Position numbers and translations under genes: made by a program
Part shown: piece by piece, positions 8,900 through 17,677 of the stretch
Numbering within the stretch: the stretch's first letter is position 1
Layout of the letters: the number at the start of each line of letters is the position of its first letter
Notes under the pieces: generated by a model
Database searches by the model: none
Told to the model about the DNA's origin: nothing
Seen by the model: the letters and a program-made list of their open reading frames with translations, nothing else
Source: Dyadobacter frigoris
GTDB lineage: Bacteria; Bacteroidota; Bacteroidia; Cytophagales; Spirosomataceae
Assembly: GCF_005280585.1 (NCBI RefSeq)
Contig: NZ_SZVO01000017.1
Span: 1 to 64,000 of the forward strand
DNA: 64,000 nt
Reading direction: 5' to 3'

Positions 8900-11800
8900 T
8901 TAAAATGAAGCTTTTATTCCTGCCGTCAGTACCCGGGGCACCGGATATCTCCCTCTGTCAAGTCCTCCTTCTTCTGGCGCAAGACCAGTATATTTTGTAA
9001 AATATTTAAGATTATTGCCTGTGAAATTGACTTTAAGACTGCTTACACCAACCTTTGAAAGGAATTTCTGCGGAAGGGTATAGCTGAAAGTGACTTCTCT
9101 CAATGCCATATAATCGCCTTTTTCATAGTTGACAGAATTTCCTGCACCATTATCCAGATTGCGCGGATCGCCGCGCCAGTAATTGGATTGAGCGGCCTGG
9201 TCAGCCCAGTAATACCGGGGTACAGCTGTTTTATCACCCTGTTTCAGCCATGATCTCAAAAGGTCTGTTGTGCCGTTCACATCACCCTGGAACTGAGCGT
9301 TCATGTTCGCCCTTACATAATTGTATATCGTGTGGCCGAGCGTGTAATCCATTCTTATATACAGGCTCAGGCCCTTGAATATCAATGTATTCGATGCACC
9401 TCCGGTCCATTTTGGATAAATATTCCCCATATAAACCCGGTCTTTACTATCAATGATTTTGTTGTTATCTACATCAAGCCAGTTTACATCGCCGCCGAAT
9501 TTTCTCTTGTCAGTACCTGCTACAAGCTCGTCACGCGGACCGGCTGCGGCTTGTTCATCGGTTGCATAAATCCCCATCTGCTTATATCCGTACATGTTTC
9601 CGATCGCGCTGCCCTCCTGTAATCCACCTTTCCAAACATAAGCGCCAGCGACCGGATCATAGACATTGAACCCTCCGATGCGGTTATGCTCGTTATCGTT
9701 ATCCGGAAGTTTTAGAATCTTGTTTTTGTTCTTCGAAGCGTTAACAGACAGGGTCCAGCTGAAATTGTCTGTCGAAATTAAACCGGCTGAAATTTCCATT
9801 TCCAGTCCTCTATTTTCGAGACTTCCAAGGTTGGTAAGAATGCTGCTGAATCCGGTTTCTTCGGGTAGTGCCAGAGTGGTGATCAGGTTTTGCGTATTGC
9901 GGCGGTAGTAATCCGCGATCAGCCGTATACGATCTTTGAGAAAACCGGCATCCAGGCCGAAATCCAGTGTTTTTGATTGTTCCCAGCGAAGTGCCGGATT
10001 GGCCATTACAGAATATTCCACACCAGCCAGGCCGTCATAACGTGCTCCCACCGTATATTGTCCCTGGGCCTGAAAGTCAGAAAGATTTCCCAGATTGCCG
10101 TTTACCCCATAACTTGCTCTGAGCTTCAGATTGCTAAGGGGCGAATCCTGGATCCAGAAGTTTTCATTGTGAATATTCCAGCCTGCGGACATACCAGGGA
10201 AAAACCCCCATTTATTTTTATCTCCTAAATTGGATGCACCATCATAGCGTGCGCTCACCGAGAAAAGGTACTTACGGTTATAGTCATACGTAAGCCTTCC
10301 AAAGAAACCCAAAATAGCCTGGGACGTAGCTGAGCTGGAAACGCTTACAGGTGTGGCAGACGCATTCAATGTAGAAATCAGGTCCGTGGCCGCACCTCTG
10401 CCCGCAGCATCCAGCGAGCGGTTTTGTCTGTCAAAATAAGATAATCCGGATTTGATCTGAAAGTTGTGTGCGTTGTTAAAGGACTTCGTATAGCTCAGTG
10501 TCGCATCCATTTGCTTCTGATCCAGTTTGGCATAAGCTGAGCTGGCGTCTCTGGAATCTACAAACTGTACCGGAGTATTAAAATATGACATTTGAAACGC
10601 ATTACTGTCTGTAACTCTATACAACAGCGATGCAACCGGTTCAAAAATTAAGTTGGGCAGGATTTCCCAATTCAGTCCTCCTGAAACGGTTATAATATTT
10701 ACCTGATTATTGTTTTTCGTTCTGCCCATGTAATATTCGGGATTGCCCTGGCTCTTGTTTTGCCCCGGAGCGAGGCTTCCATCCTCATATTTATATTTTG
10801 CCGTAGACGGAAGGCCAATGGAACGTTCAAACATTTCACTTTCGCTGTACACCGCATTATTTCCAAAGCGGCTCAGGTTGAGCCCGGCATATACAAACAT
10901 TTTGCTGTTGACCTGAAGCTTTCCGTTCATATTAGCTGTAAACCGGTTATAGTTGGTTTTAATAGCTATTCCATCAATTTTTGTGTAGCCAGCTCCCATA
11001 TTAAATGTGGCTTTCTCATTTCCCCCCGAGAAACTCAGGTAATGCTCCTGGGTTACGCCCGTCCGGAAAAGTACCTTCTGCCAATCAGTGTCGTCGAAAA
11101 TGATGGTTTTGGCAGGGTCCAAAGGATCGGGCATACTTTGCCAGCCTTCATCAAGCTTATGCTTGTTGACATCCGACAGGTATTGCGTGGTGTATGCCGT
11201 GTTATTGGTCAGATCGTTGCCGATTCCCTGTCCGTTGGCACCTGATAACCAGGGTAAACGTTCGGGATGTTTTTCCCCAATGGCGGCAACTCCCAGGCGC
11301 CCGTAATAGATGTAATCCCTGCTTGAAAGCACATTGTATTTTTCTCTCAGTTTGGTAAAACCCAGCGAATAACTATAATTAATGCGCGTCTTGCCGGCAA
11401 CTCCTTTCTTTAGCGCGACGATCACAACTCCGTTGGAAGCCCTTGCACCATAAATAGCGGTGGCAGCGGCATCTTTCAGCACCTGCATGGATTCAATATC
11501 CAAAGCATTGATTCCGTCCATATCTGACCTGAGTATACCATCAATTACATACAATGGCGCGGCACCATTAGGATTGTTAATTGAAGCCCCACCCCGGACG
11601 ATCACCCTTGGCGATGCACCAGGCTGACCGGACGTTGTTTGAACTCTTACGCCTGAAACCGTTCCCTGTAAAGCGGAGGCGGCATTTGCGAAGGTGGTAT
11701 TTTCCAAAACCTTCGGATCCAGTTTGGTGATCGAGGTTGTCAGCGTAGATCGGGACTGCGTTCCATAGCCTACCACAACCGCTTCATCCAGACTGGCCGC

Positions 11801-12106
11801 ATCGGTTGAGAGCATAACGTTAATCTCGGATTGAGAACCGACTTCGATCTCTTTAGTTTTATATCCTACAAAACTAAAAATCAGTGTTTGTGTTGTCGAG
11901 GCAGCAATTGTAAACTTACCCCCGGCGTCCGTATTAACACCAACTTGTGTACCCTTTACAACCACGGTAACAAAGGGTAAAGGAGTGCTGTCGTCTGTTG
12001 ACCTAACGGTTCCGTGCACGTTTTGCTGCGCGGTTGCCAGGGTTGTTTTAATCAAAAAGTAAATGGAAATAATTGTTTGTAAATAGAACTTTCGCATCGA
12101 TTTCAT
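8900..12106 (-). CDS. SusC/RagA-family TonB-linked outer-membrane transporter
   Basis: 1068 residues. After a signal peptide (cleavage near ATAQQ) comes a carboxypeptidase-like regulatory domain (NVHGTVRSTDDSTPLPFVTV, ~30-110). The TonB-box/plug region follows, with DEAVVVGYGTQ near 112 and the motif YVIDGIL at ~185. A ~800-residue beta-barrel ends in an aromatic residue (GIKASF). It imports an oligosaccharide-like ligand with the SusD partner downstream. ATG codons at 12106 and 12097 are both possible. Transcription probably starts in the 193-bp divergent region shared with the GntR regulator, where a long dyad is present. Confidence 0.93.
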   Translation of the reverse strand: MKSMRKFYLQTIISIYFLIKTTLATAQQNVHGTVRSTDDSTPLPFVTVVVKGTQVGVNTDAGGKFTIAASTTQTLIFSFVGYKTKEIEVGSQSEINVMLSTDAASLDEAVVVGYGTQSRSTLTTSITKLDPKVLENTTFANAASALQGTVSGVRVQTTSGQPGASPRVIVRGGASINNPNGAAPLYVIDGILRSDMDGINALDIESMQVLKDAAATAIYGARASNGVVIVALKKGVAGKTRINYSYSLGFTKLREKYNVLSSRDYIYYGRLGVAAIGEKHPERLPWLSGANGQGIGNDLTNNTAYTTQYLSDVNKHKLDEGWQSMPDPLDPAKTIIFDDTDWQKVLFRTGVTQEHYLSFSGGNEKATFNMGAGYTKIDGIAIKTNYNRFTANMNGKLQVNSKMFVYAGLNLSRFGNNAVYSESEMFERSIGLPSTAKYKYEDGSLAPGQNKSQGNPEYYMGRTKNNNQVNIITVSGGLNWEILPNLIFEPVASLLYRVTDSNAFQMSYFNTPVQFVDSRDASSAYAKLDQKQMDATLSYTKSFNNAHNFQIKSGLSYFDRQNRSLDAAGRGAATDLISTLNASATPVSVSSSATSQAILGFFGRLTYDYNRKYLFSVSARYDGASNLGDKNKWGFFPGMSAGWNIHNENFWIQDSPLSNLKLRASYGVNGNLGNLSDFQAQGQYTVGARYDGLAGVEYSVMANPALRWEQSKTLDFGLDAGFLKDRIRLIADYYRRNTQNLITTLALPEETGFSSILTNLGSLENRGLEMEISAGLISTDNFSWTLSVNASKNKNKILKLPDNDNEHNRIGGFNVYDPVAGAYVWKGGLQEGSAIGNMYGYKQMGIYATDEQAAAGPRDELVAGTDKRKFGGDVNWLDVDNNKIIDSKDRVYMGNIYPKWTGGASNTLIFKGLSLYIRMDYTLGHTIYNYVRANMNAQFQGDVNGTTDLLRSWLKQGDKTAVPRYYWADQAAQSNYWRGDPRNLDNGAGNSVNYEKGDYMALREVTFSYTLPQKFLSKVGVSSLKVNFTGNNLKYFTKYTGLAPEEGGLDRGRYPVPRVLTAGIKASF

Positions 12107-12187
12107 GTAATTAGAAGTTTGGATGATAACTATTTTGTACTTGGATTATCCTTTTTTAGCAAATAATCTTCTTAATTTCATTTGTAG

Positions 12188-12228
12188 GACAAATGTATTA
12201 ATACTATTTAATTATCAATACATTTGTC
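12188..12228. promoter_or_regulatory. Divergent-region dyad, likely operator of the adjacent FadR-type GntR regulator
   Basis: Arms 12188-12203 (GACAAATGTATTAATA) and 12213-12228 (TATCAATACATTTGTC) are inverted copies with one mismatch and a 9-base spacer. The dyad lies between susC (start 12106, - strand) and the GntR gene (start 12300, + strand). FCD-type GntR proteins bind dyads as dimers, often next to their own gene, so control of both divergent genes is likely. The binding itself is an inference. Confidence 0.6.
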
Positions 12229-12299
12229 TGAAAAATTTATTGTTATTAACAATTTCTGTAATAAGTGCTATCTTGCGTAATCTTAGTGCAAATCATATT

Positions 12300-13001
12300 A
12301 TGTCAGAAGTTAAACACAATACATTAGAACCCTTAGGAAGCCTGTCAATGACCGATAGGGTTGAGAATATCCTGAGAGAATATTTTACGGAAAACGGATT
12401 TAAACCCGGTGATTCACTGCCAAAGGAGATGGAAATTTCTCAAAAGCTGAATGTTGGTAGAAATGTAGTCAGGGAAGCCTTAAGCAGGCTGCGGATGCTG
12501 GGAATGATCGAGACCCGTCCGCGCAGAGGAATGATCATGGCACAACCCGACTTGTTGGCAGGAATTGAAAAAGTGCTAAATCCTCTCCTCCTAAGTCAGG
12601 ATAATCTGAAAGATATTTTTGAGCTTCGCCTGATCCTGGAAATGGGGATATCCGAATTTCTCTTTGCCCGTAAAACCGATAAAGATTTAGCAGAGCTGGA
12701 GGACATCGTGTCAAAGCAGAAGGACGCTGTTGTTGTTTCTAAAGAAGAAGAAGTAGCTTTTCATGGAAAGCTATATGAGATGACAGGGAATGATACTTTT
12801 AAAAGGTTTCAGAATTTACTCATGCCGGTTTTTGAACATGTTTTTACAGAATATTACGATAAGGGGATACATCGCGATATTCCCAATCCTGTGACACATC
12901 ACGATTTGTTCGTCTATTTAAAGCAAGGTACTCAGGAAGAATTCCGTAAGGCCATGTATCAACATCTGGAAGTGTATTTTAAAACGATTACAGCTAGATA
13001 A
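12300..13001 (+). CDS. FadR/FCD-subfamily GntR transcriptional regulator
   Basis: 233 residues from the ATG at 12300. An in-frame start at 12123 would add 59 hydrophobic, AT-rich residues that overlap the operator dyad, so it is rejected. The N-terminal winged helix covers ~15-85, with SLPKEMEISQKLNVGRNVVR as the recognition region and RPRRGMIM as the wing. The FCD effector domain covers ~95-225. FCD proteins sense small carboxylated metabolites such as sugar acids, which fits the divergent SusC/SusD/lyase genes. Repression of susC and autoregulation through the dyad at 12188-12228 are inferred from position. Confidence 0.88.
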   Translation: MSEVKHNTLEPLGSLSMTDRVENILREYFTENGFKPGDSLPKEMEISQKLNVGRNVVREALSRLRMLGMIETRPRRGMIMAQPDLLAGIEKVLNPLLLSQDNLKDIFELRLILEMGISEFLFARKTDKDLAELEDIVSKQKDAVVVSKEEEVAFHGKLYEMTGNDTFKRFQNLLMPVFEHVFTEYYDKGIHRDIPNPVTHHDLFVYLKQGTQEEFRKAMYQHLEVYFKTITAR

Positions 13002-13423
13002 GGGTTAAAGTTTGGGGGAGACACGATATCACATTGGGGTATCCGGGTAGTAACTTCGAGCTTTAATTATATAGGTTAGAATTGCAACTATTAACGAGAA
13101 CAAAGTTAGGTCGCAATTTTCTGTTTATTTAAAATTTCTTCAAATTCTTTGGGACATATATCGATTATCTATACCATTACCTTTGCCAGAGATAGTGAGG
13201 ATATTAGCGTGCAGCGCACGTGTTGTAGAGAATTATTTTAAAACTTTCTCTAAACCTCACCCAACCATTTTACAATTTTCATTTCGACAAATGACAAACG
13301 GTTTCTTCTTTATCACTATTATTTGTTGGAGCTGACGGCGTACCCGTAGCAGTCCAATAAATATTTTTTTTTTCATATTTAACAAGATTCAAAGTTGATA
13401 GGAGACCTTTTGTCTGTTGAAAT
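13002..13423. other. Intergenic region with no recognisable gene
   Basis: AT-rich stretch between the GntR gene and a reductase remnant. All frames are interrupted by stops. No convincing terminator, RNA gene or repeat was seen. Confidence 0.5.
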
Positions 13424-13636
13424 TTAATTCGTTGCGTCGATTACGATACGGTCAGTCCAGTCTGTAATTTTGGTAAGGGTTAGGACTTGCGACCATGGTA
13501 AGGCTAAAAGTATAATATCTGCATTTGGCAGCTTGGCCAATGACATTTGCAGCAAAGAAGTCTTGACATTTGCCAAGCGAATTCCTGGATTGCTCTCACA
13601 AAGTTGGCGATCCGGGATGGTTCTGTGATAGCACAT
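13424..13636 (-). pseudogene. Remnant of an NADPH-dependent F420-reductase-like (NADP-binding) protein
   Basis: Reading frame of 70 codons. Its second half matches the Rossmann middle of NAD(P)-binding oxidoreductases of the NADP/F420 reductase type: LAKLPNADIILLALPWSQV followed by WTDRIVIDATN. The N-terminal glycine-rich loop is not in this frame. A neighbouring frame reads SRIANFVRA just before GIRLANVKTS of this frame, so a frameshift joins them. The protein stops right at the DATN motif, where intact relatives (~200 residues) continue, so at least two thirds of the gene is missing. It is probably a decayed gene with no function. Confidence 0.5.
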
Positions 13637-13805
13637 ACCGGTAAAATTGCTGGCGGTGTTTTAAAATCCGGCCAAGAAGTATCCCATCAGCCAGGACTTG
13701 ATATCAACAGATCGTGCTCACCCTGAGTTGGCGTAACCTTATATTGAACCATCGTTTTTGACGTAAAATATAAAATTAATAAGGCATGATCAATTAGACA
13801 TAACA

Positions 13806-14143
13806 TTAGATCATTTGAGGAGCCCAGTAAGTGCAGTAACCTTGCGCATACACGGGGCCTTTGAAAATCTGGCAGTTACCGCAGTCTTTGCTGTCTTTTT
13901 TGGGTAGCCAGAGTTGACAGTTACTGCAATGCGATTCCGGGGAAGGCGATTGCTTCACATAGCCAAGTTGCCCTCGCTTTTTCAATTCTGTTTCACTAAC
14001 ACCTGAAAGTCTGTGCAAGGTTCCAGGTTACCTGGGGCTTTTTTTTCGCTGGAATTTTTCTGGGTTTTACTCTCACAGCTGACAAGAAAAATTCCAAATC
14101 CGGAAAGTAAAAAAAACTTACGTCGCGAATAAATAGTGTTCAT
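13806..14143 (-). pseudogene. High-potential iron-sulfur protein (HiPIP), Tat-exported lipoprotein, frameshifted
   Basis: Two overlapping frames together make one ~112-residue HiPIP. The first frame, from the ATG at 14143, has a Tat-like signal (SRRKFFLLSGFG) followed by a lipobox (FLVSC). The second frame carries the body (SGVSETELKKRGQLGYVKQS), then Cys-x2-Cys, a second Cys-x2-Cys 11 residues later and a final Cys after 12 more. This matches the four-Cys [4Fe-4S] pattern of HiPIPs. The frames meet at about 14004-14010, where one base seems to be missing. The gene starts 9 bp after the dehydrogenase at 14153-16288, so it may be that enzyme's electron acceptor. It is either a sequencing error or a recent pseudogene; the protein family call is good. 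Confidence 0.7.
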
Positions 14144-14152
14144 GGCTGATTT

Positions 14153-16288
14153 TTATAATGGGGTTGTACTTCCTTTCGAAGCGGTCAAAACCTGCTGAGC
14201 TGCTGTTTTTATTTTTTGTGAAGCGTTTTTACTGATATTTTCCAGCAATTTTAGAAGAGTTGGGTCGGATTTAATTTTTGACGTTTTAATACCCTGAGCG
14301 GTTCTATTTAAAGCAAAGATCATCCAGTCCTGATTTTTGCTGATGGACGGATCGGCTAATAAATTCAGAAATACTGTCATTTCGCTGTTTTGATTTCTCG
14401 CACTTTTTATCTGCGAAAGATCTTTGATGAAATCCAGTTTTTCTGACTCCGCGTTTGAAAAGAATCCGGACACAGCCAATTTTTTTATGAATTCATTAGA
14501 AATTCCAGGATCAGAACTTAGAACAGCCTTTCTGAACCAGGCATCTTTGAAATGATTATTAATGATATTTACAAGCGCTGCTCCGGATTTAGAAACAGGA
14601 AATTCTCCCAAACTTAAAGTGGCCTGAAATGCTACGCGGACAGGACCGTCAGTAGTTCTTTTTATGATTTCCGGCAAAAGTCCGGGATATTTTTCAGCAG
14701 GAATAAGGCCATATTCTCGTACGCCCGGACTCGGATCGTTCACCGCTTTTTGGATTAGCCCTTCATTCAGAGCACTTAATCCTTCCAAAACAAAAAATGC
14801 ATGAAGTCTGGTGCGAGGGTCGGAGCCGTTGGAAAACAATTCGATAACAGCCGGTACAATGGTTTTATCCTGGCGCTCGAGCAGTATTCTTTGGGCCTGC
14901 AATCTGTAAAACTGACTCGGATCAGATAGTAATTTTACGATTTCCAGAGCGTTCAGTCTAGCCGGATTAACCAAAGCTGGAGTTGCTGACCGAGGCGTTT
15001 TTGGTGTTATTTTGTAAATTCTTCCTTTATCAACTCCCGCCAGAAAATCCATATCTGTTTTTAAATCTTCGGGAATGGAAACCGGCGTTTCAATATGCTG
15101 ACGATACATATCAATTACATATAAAGCCCCGTCTGCGCCGGAAGTCAAATTTGCAGGACGAAACCAGGAATCCGTTGAGCTAAGAAATTCTTTGTTCTTT
15201 TCATGAATTGAATCCCGGCTAGCTGCGAAAGTTGGACTGGAAGTCAAGGAAGTAATCACATCACGGTGAACAAGATTTCCGGAAACATCGCCTGTGAAAA
15301 TATTTCCGGAATATTTCTCGGGAAATGTATTTCCTCCATAGAATGTGCCTCCGGTGGCTCCTGTAAAATGACCGTCGGCATACTCGATACGGTCAAGCTG
15401 CTGCTCTTTGTATTCCTTATTTCTGCGGGCAGATCTTTCAGCACGCCAGTAGGGCGCCGCCGTCCGCTGAAACATGGTCAGCTCCCCATTGGAAATGTCG
15501 GCCATTCCTTTTTGGGAGGGCAAAAAATCATGACGGTGCAAGTAGCGCCAAGGCACAACCATATGCTGGATTCGTATCGTGTTTTGTGTTACAAAGCGGT
15601 GACCGAAATCATCAAAAGTATGTCCGAATTGTCCCGGGCCGGTTTCCGGTTCAAACTGATTTCTGTCAAGTCTGAATCGGAAATCGGCATTTTTCATAGG
15701 CAGGGCAGGAGAGCCGGGCTTTTTGGAAAACGTCACTTGGCCATCCTGTCCGTGGTTGGAAGCATAAATCCAGTTGTCAATTCCAAACCTTAAATTGGTA
15801 ATCTGCGCTTCTGAATTACCAGCAAAAAAACCGGTAAAGAGTATTTCTTTGATATCAGCCTTGAAATCACCAGTCGTATCTTTCATGTACCAAATATTGG
15901 GAGCTGCCGCGACTAAAAGTCCACCTTTCCAGGGCAAAATGCTGGTCGCTTCCAGGAGACTATCGGCAAAAAGAAAGTACTTGTCCATCCGGTTATCACC
16001 ATTGGTATCCACCAACATTTTAATTCGACCACTGCCTTTTCCGTTTTCCGGTTTGTAAGGATAGTCCGGCATTTCAACTACAAATGCGCGTCCCTGTTCG
16101 TCAAAAACCATTTCAACCGGATCCTTAACAATGGGTTCTGCGGCAAAAATTTCAATATTAAAATTCTCGTCAAGCTCAAAACTTTTTAGCGCTTCTTCCG
16201 GCGTTAAGGCATCTGCATAATGTTTTTGCTTGCAGCAAATGCAGATTAAGAGGATAAACATTAAAGAACAAGCTGACAGAAATTTCAT
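14153..16288 (-). CDS. PVC-type dehydrogenase lipoprotein without heme domain
   Basis: 711 residues. The N-terminus is a lipoprotein signal (FILLICICCKQ). The propeller at ~35-420 is of the TIGR02604 putative membrane-bound dehydrogenase type, with FNIEIFAAEPIVKDPVEMVF and GADGALYVIDMYRQHIETP as hallmark motifs. HEAT-like repeats follow at ~440-700. In contrast to the gene at 1-2892, the C-terminus has no CxxCH and no cytochrome domain. Electrons would therefore have to leave through another carrier; the HiPIP encoded 9 bp downstream is the obvious candidate. It follows the propeller gene by 12 bp. Substrate unknown, probably a sugar or sugar derivative. Confidence 0.82.
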   Translation of the reverse strand: MKFLSACSLMFILLICICCKQKHYADALTPEEALKSFELDENFNIEIFAAEPIVKDPVEMVFDEQGRAFVVEMPDYPYKPENGKGSGRIKMLVDTNGDNRMDKYFLFADSLLEATSILPWKGGLLVAAAPNIWYMKDTTGDFKADIKEILFTGFFAGNSEAQITNLRFGIDNWIYASNHGQDGQVTFSKKPGSPALPMKNADFRFRLDRNQFEPETGPGQFGHTFDDFGHRFVTQNTIRIQHMVVPWRYLHRHDFLPSQKGMADISNGELTMFQRTAAPYWRAERSARRNKEYKEQQLDRIEYADGHFTGATGGTFYGGNTFPEKYSGNIFTGDVSGNLVHRDVITSLTSSPTFAASRDSIHEKNKEFLSSTDSWFRPANLTSGADGALYVIDMYRQHIETPVSIPEDLKTDMDFLAGVDKGRIYKITPKTPRSATPALVNPARLNALEIVKLLSDPSQFYRLQAQRILLERQDKTIVPAVIELFSNGSDPRTRLHAFFVLEGLSALNEGLIQKAVNDPSPGVREYGLIPAEKYPGLLPEIIKRTTDGPVRVAFQATLSLGEFPVSKSGAALVNIINNHFKDAWFRKAVLSSDPGISNEFIKKLAVSGFFSNAESEKLDFIKDLSQIKSARNQNSEMTVFLNLLADPSISKNQDWMIFALNRTAQGIKTSKIKSDPTLLKLLENISKNASQKIKTAAQQVLTASKGSTTPL

Positions 16289-16300
16289 ATCGGAAAGGTT

Positions 16301-17611
16301 TTAAAACGGATTTGTAATTTTTACTAAATCCTGAATAATGTGGTCCTGATGTTCAAAACGGGCAAGCGTATAAATATCACCTTTTGCATCAACGGCAATA
16401 GAATTTACATAAGTTGGTCTTTGGCCATCCTCGTAAAAAACAGGGCCGTGGTCGATGTACTTTTGTGTTGTTAAATTGTAGGTGATCAAGTGCAGATTTT
16501 CAATTCCTTTGGCGGCACCTTTGGCAATTTGCTCTTCACCTTTCAGGCGTTTGCCATTTTCGTAAACGGGCCCTCCGGTTAGATAATAAATCGTTTGTTG
16601 ATCCGGGCCGAGTTGAAAACCAAGATAACCGTAGCTGAACTGGTCAAACATGCCGCTTTTTTTAGAAGGTTCGGACGTAATCCGGTCAACAATTTCAATC
16701 TTTTCATGCCTTGGGTCAAACCGGAACAAATAACCAGAATTCCCATGAACACCATAAGCAACCTGCTCAGTCGGATGCCAAAAAATCTTTCGCCAGTTGT
16801 AGGACATACTTCCCGGGCGGGTAGGATCGTATTTGCCAAAATAGTCTAATCTTAAATCTACGTTTTGTAATTTTTCAATAATTCCCTTTGAAGGGTTATA
16901 GGAAAAAATATCACCTTCGGCGACCGAAAAATAAACGGTCCCGTTTTCAGGATCTACAAAAAGAGACCGGCATAAGGATCTGAAATCATCTCCGGGCGTA
17001 CCCGCTTCTCCTTTTTTTGAAACGGCACCAAGATCTTTTAAAACATTACGTTCAAGATCATAATGAATAAAATGACCATTTGGCCAGGAAATTCCATACA
17101 AATGTCCCCGCTGCAAATCCATCGTCATCGAAACCATACCCTCCCCGTTTGGTACTATGGCAAGATCCTGGAATTGCCCTGTACCTAGATCGTAGGATAA
17201 AAAATGACCACCCTGGTATAATTTATATCCATCAGGTGCCATTTCGGGCAAGCGGTCCATTCCATCAATGAGTTGATAATACCCGACATGGGTAGAAAAG
17301 TAAAGTTTTCCATTCCTTTCATAAAAACGAACATGACTTTTTCCCTGCGCTATTGCTTTAAGCTTTTTCTCTCCACAAATCTCCGTCAGGTCACCCAGGA
17401 ATTTTATGCTTTCATCACCAGGATTAAATACATACATATGCCCGCCAATATCGTATTGATCAGAGGAAAGTACGTAATAAATTTTCCCGTCGCTGGCAGC
17501 TGAAATTGCATTATAGGTATCATGAGCTTTATCAAATCCTGAAAAATAATGTTTGGCTATCAATGTTTTAGCCTGTTTTTCAGGTTCAGTTAGTATTTCA
17601 GTATCTTTCAT
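16301..17611 (-). CDS. Beta-propeller protein of unknown function
   Basis: 436 residues without signal peptide or membrane segment. Repeated blade-like segments of about 50-60 residues (GKIYYVLSSDQYDIGGHMYVF, GKLYFSTHVGYYQLIDG, GTVYFSVAEGDIFSYNP, QTIYYLTGGPVYENG) indicate a beta-propeller. No catalytic motif was recognised. Such proteins often occur with TIGR02604 dehydrogenases and sugar isomerases, and a cytoplasmic lactonase-like or substrate-binding role is conceivable, but no function can be assigned. It lies between the ceramidase-like gene (66 bp) and the dehydrogenase gene (12 bp) on the same strand, so co-transcription is likely. Confidence 0.65.
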   Translation of the reverse strand: MKDTEILTEPEKQAKTLIAKHYFSGFDKAHDTYNAISAASDGKIYYVLSSDQYDIGGHMYVFNPGDESIKFLGDLTEICGEKKLKAIAQGKSHVRFYERNGKLYFSTHVGYYQLIDGMDRLPEMAPDGYKLYQGGHFLSYDLGTGQFQDLAIVPNGEGMVSMTMDLQRGHLYGISWPNGHFIHYDLERNVLKDLGAVSKKGEAGTPGDDFRSLCRSLFVDPENGTVYFSVAEGDIFSYNPSKGIIEKLQNVDLRLDYFGKYDPTRPGSMSYNWRKIFWHPTEQVAYGVHGNSGYLFRFDPRHEKIEIVDRITSEPSKKSGMFDQFSYGYLGFQLGPDQQTIYYLTGGPVYENGKRLKGEEQIAKGAAKGIENLHLITYNLTTQKYIDHGPVFYEDGQRPTYVNSIAVDAKGDIYTLARFEHQDHIIQDLVKITNPF

Positions 17612-17677
17612 AAAATTTATCGGAATTAGGAACTTTCACGCATATATCTTGCCAATCTTATAATCCTTAAATCAAGA

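Noticed and set aside
12123-12299. 59-residue N-terminal extension of the GntR regulator
   Set aside because: The extension is hydrophobic and AT-rich, covers the operator dyad, and has no family counterpart; the ATG at 12300 gives a normal-length protein.
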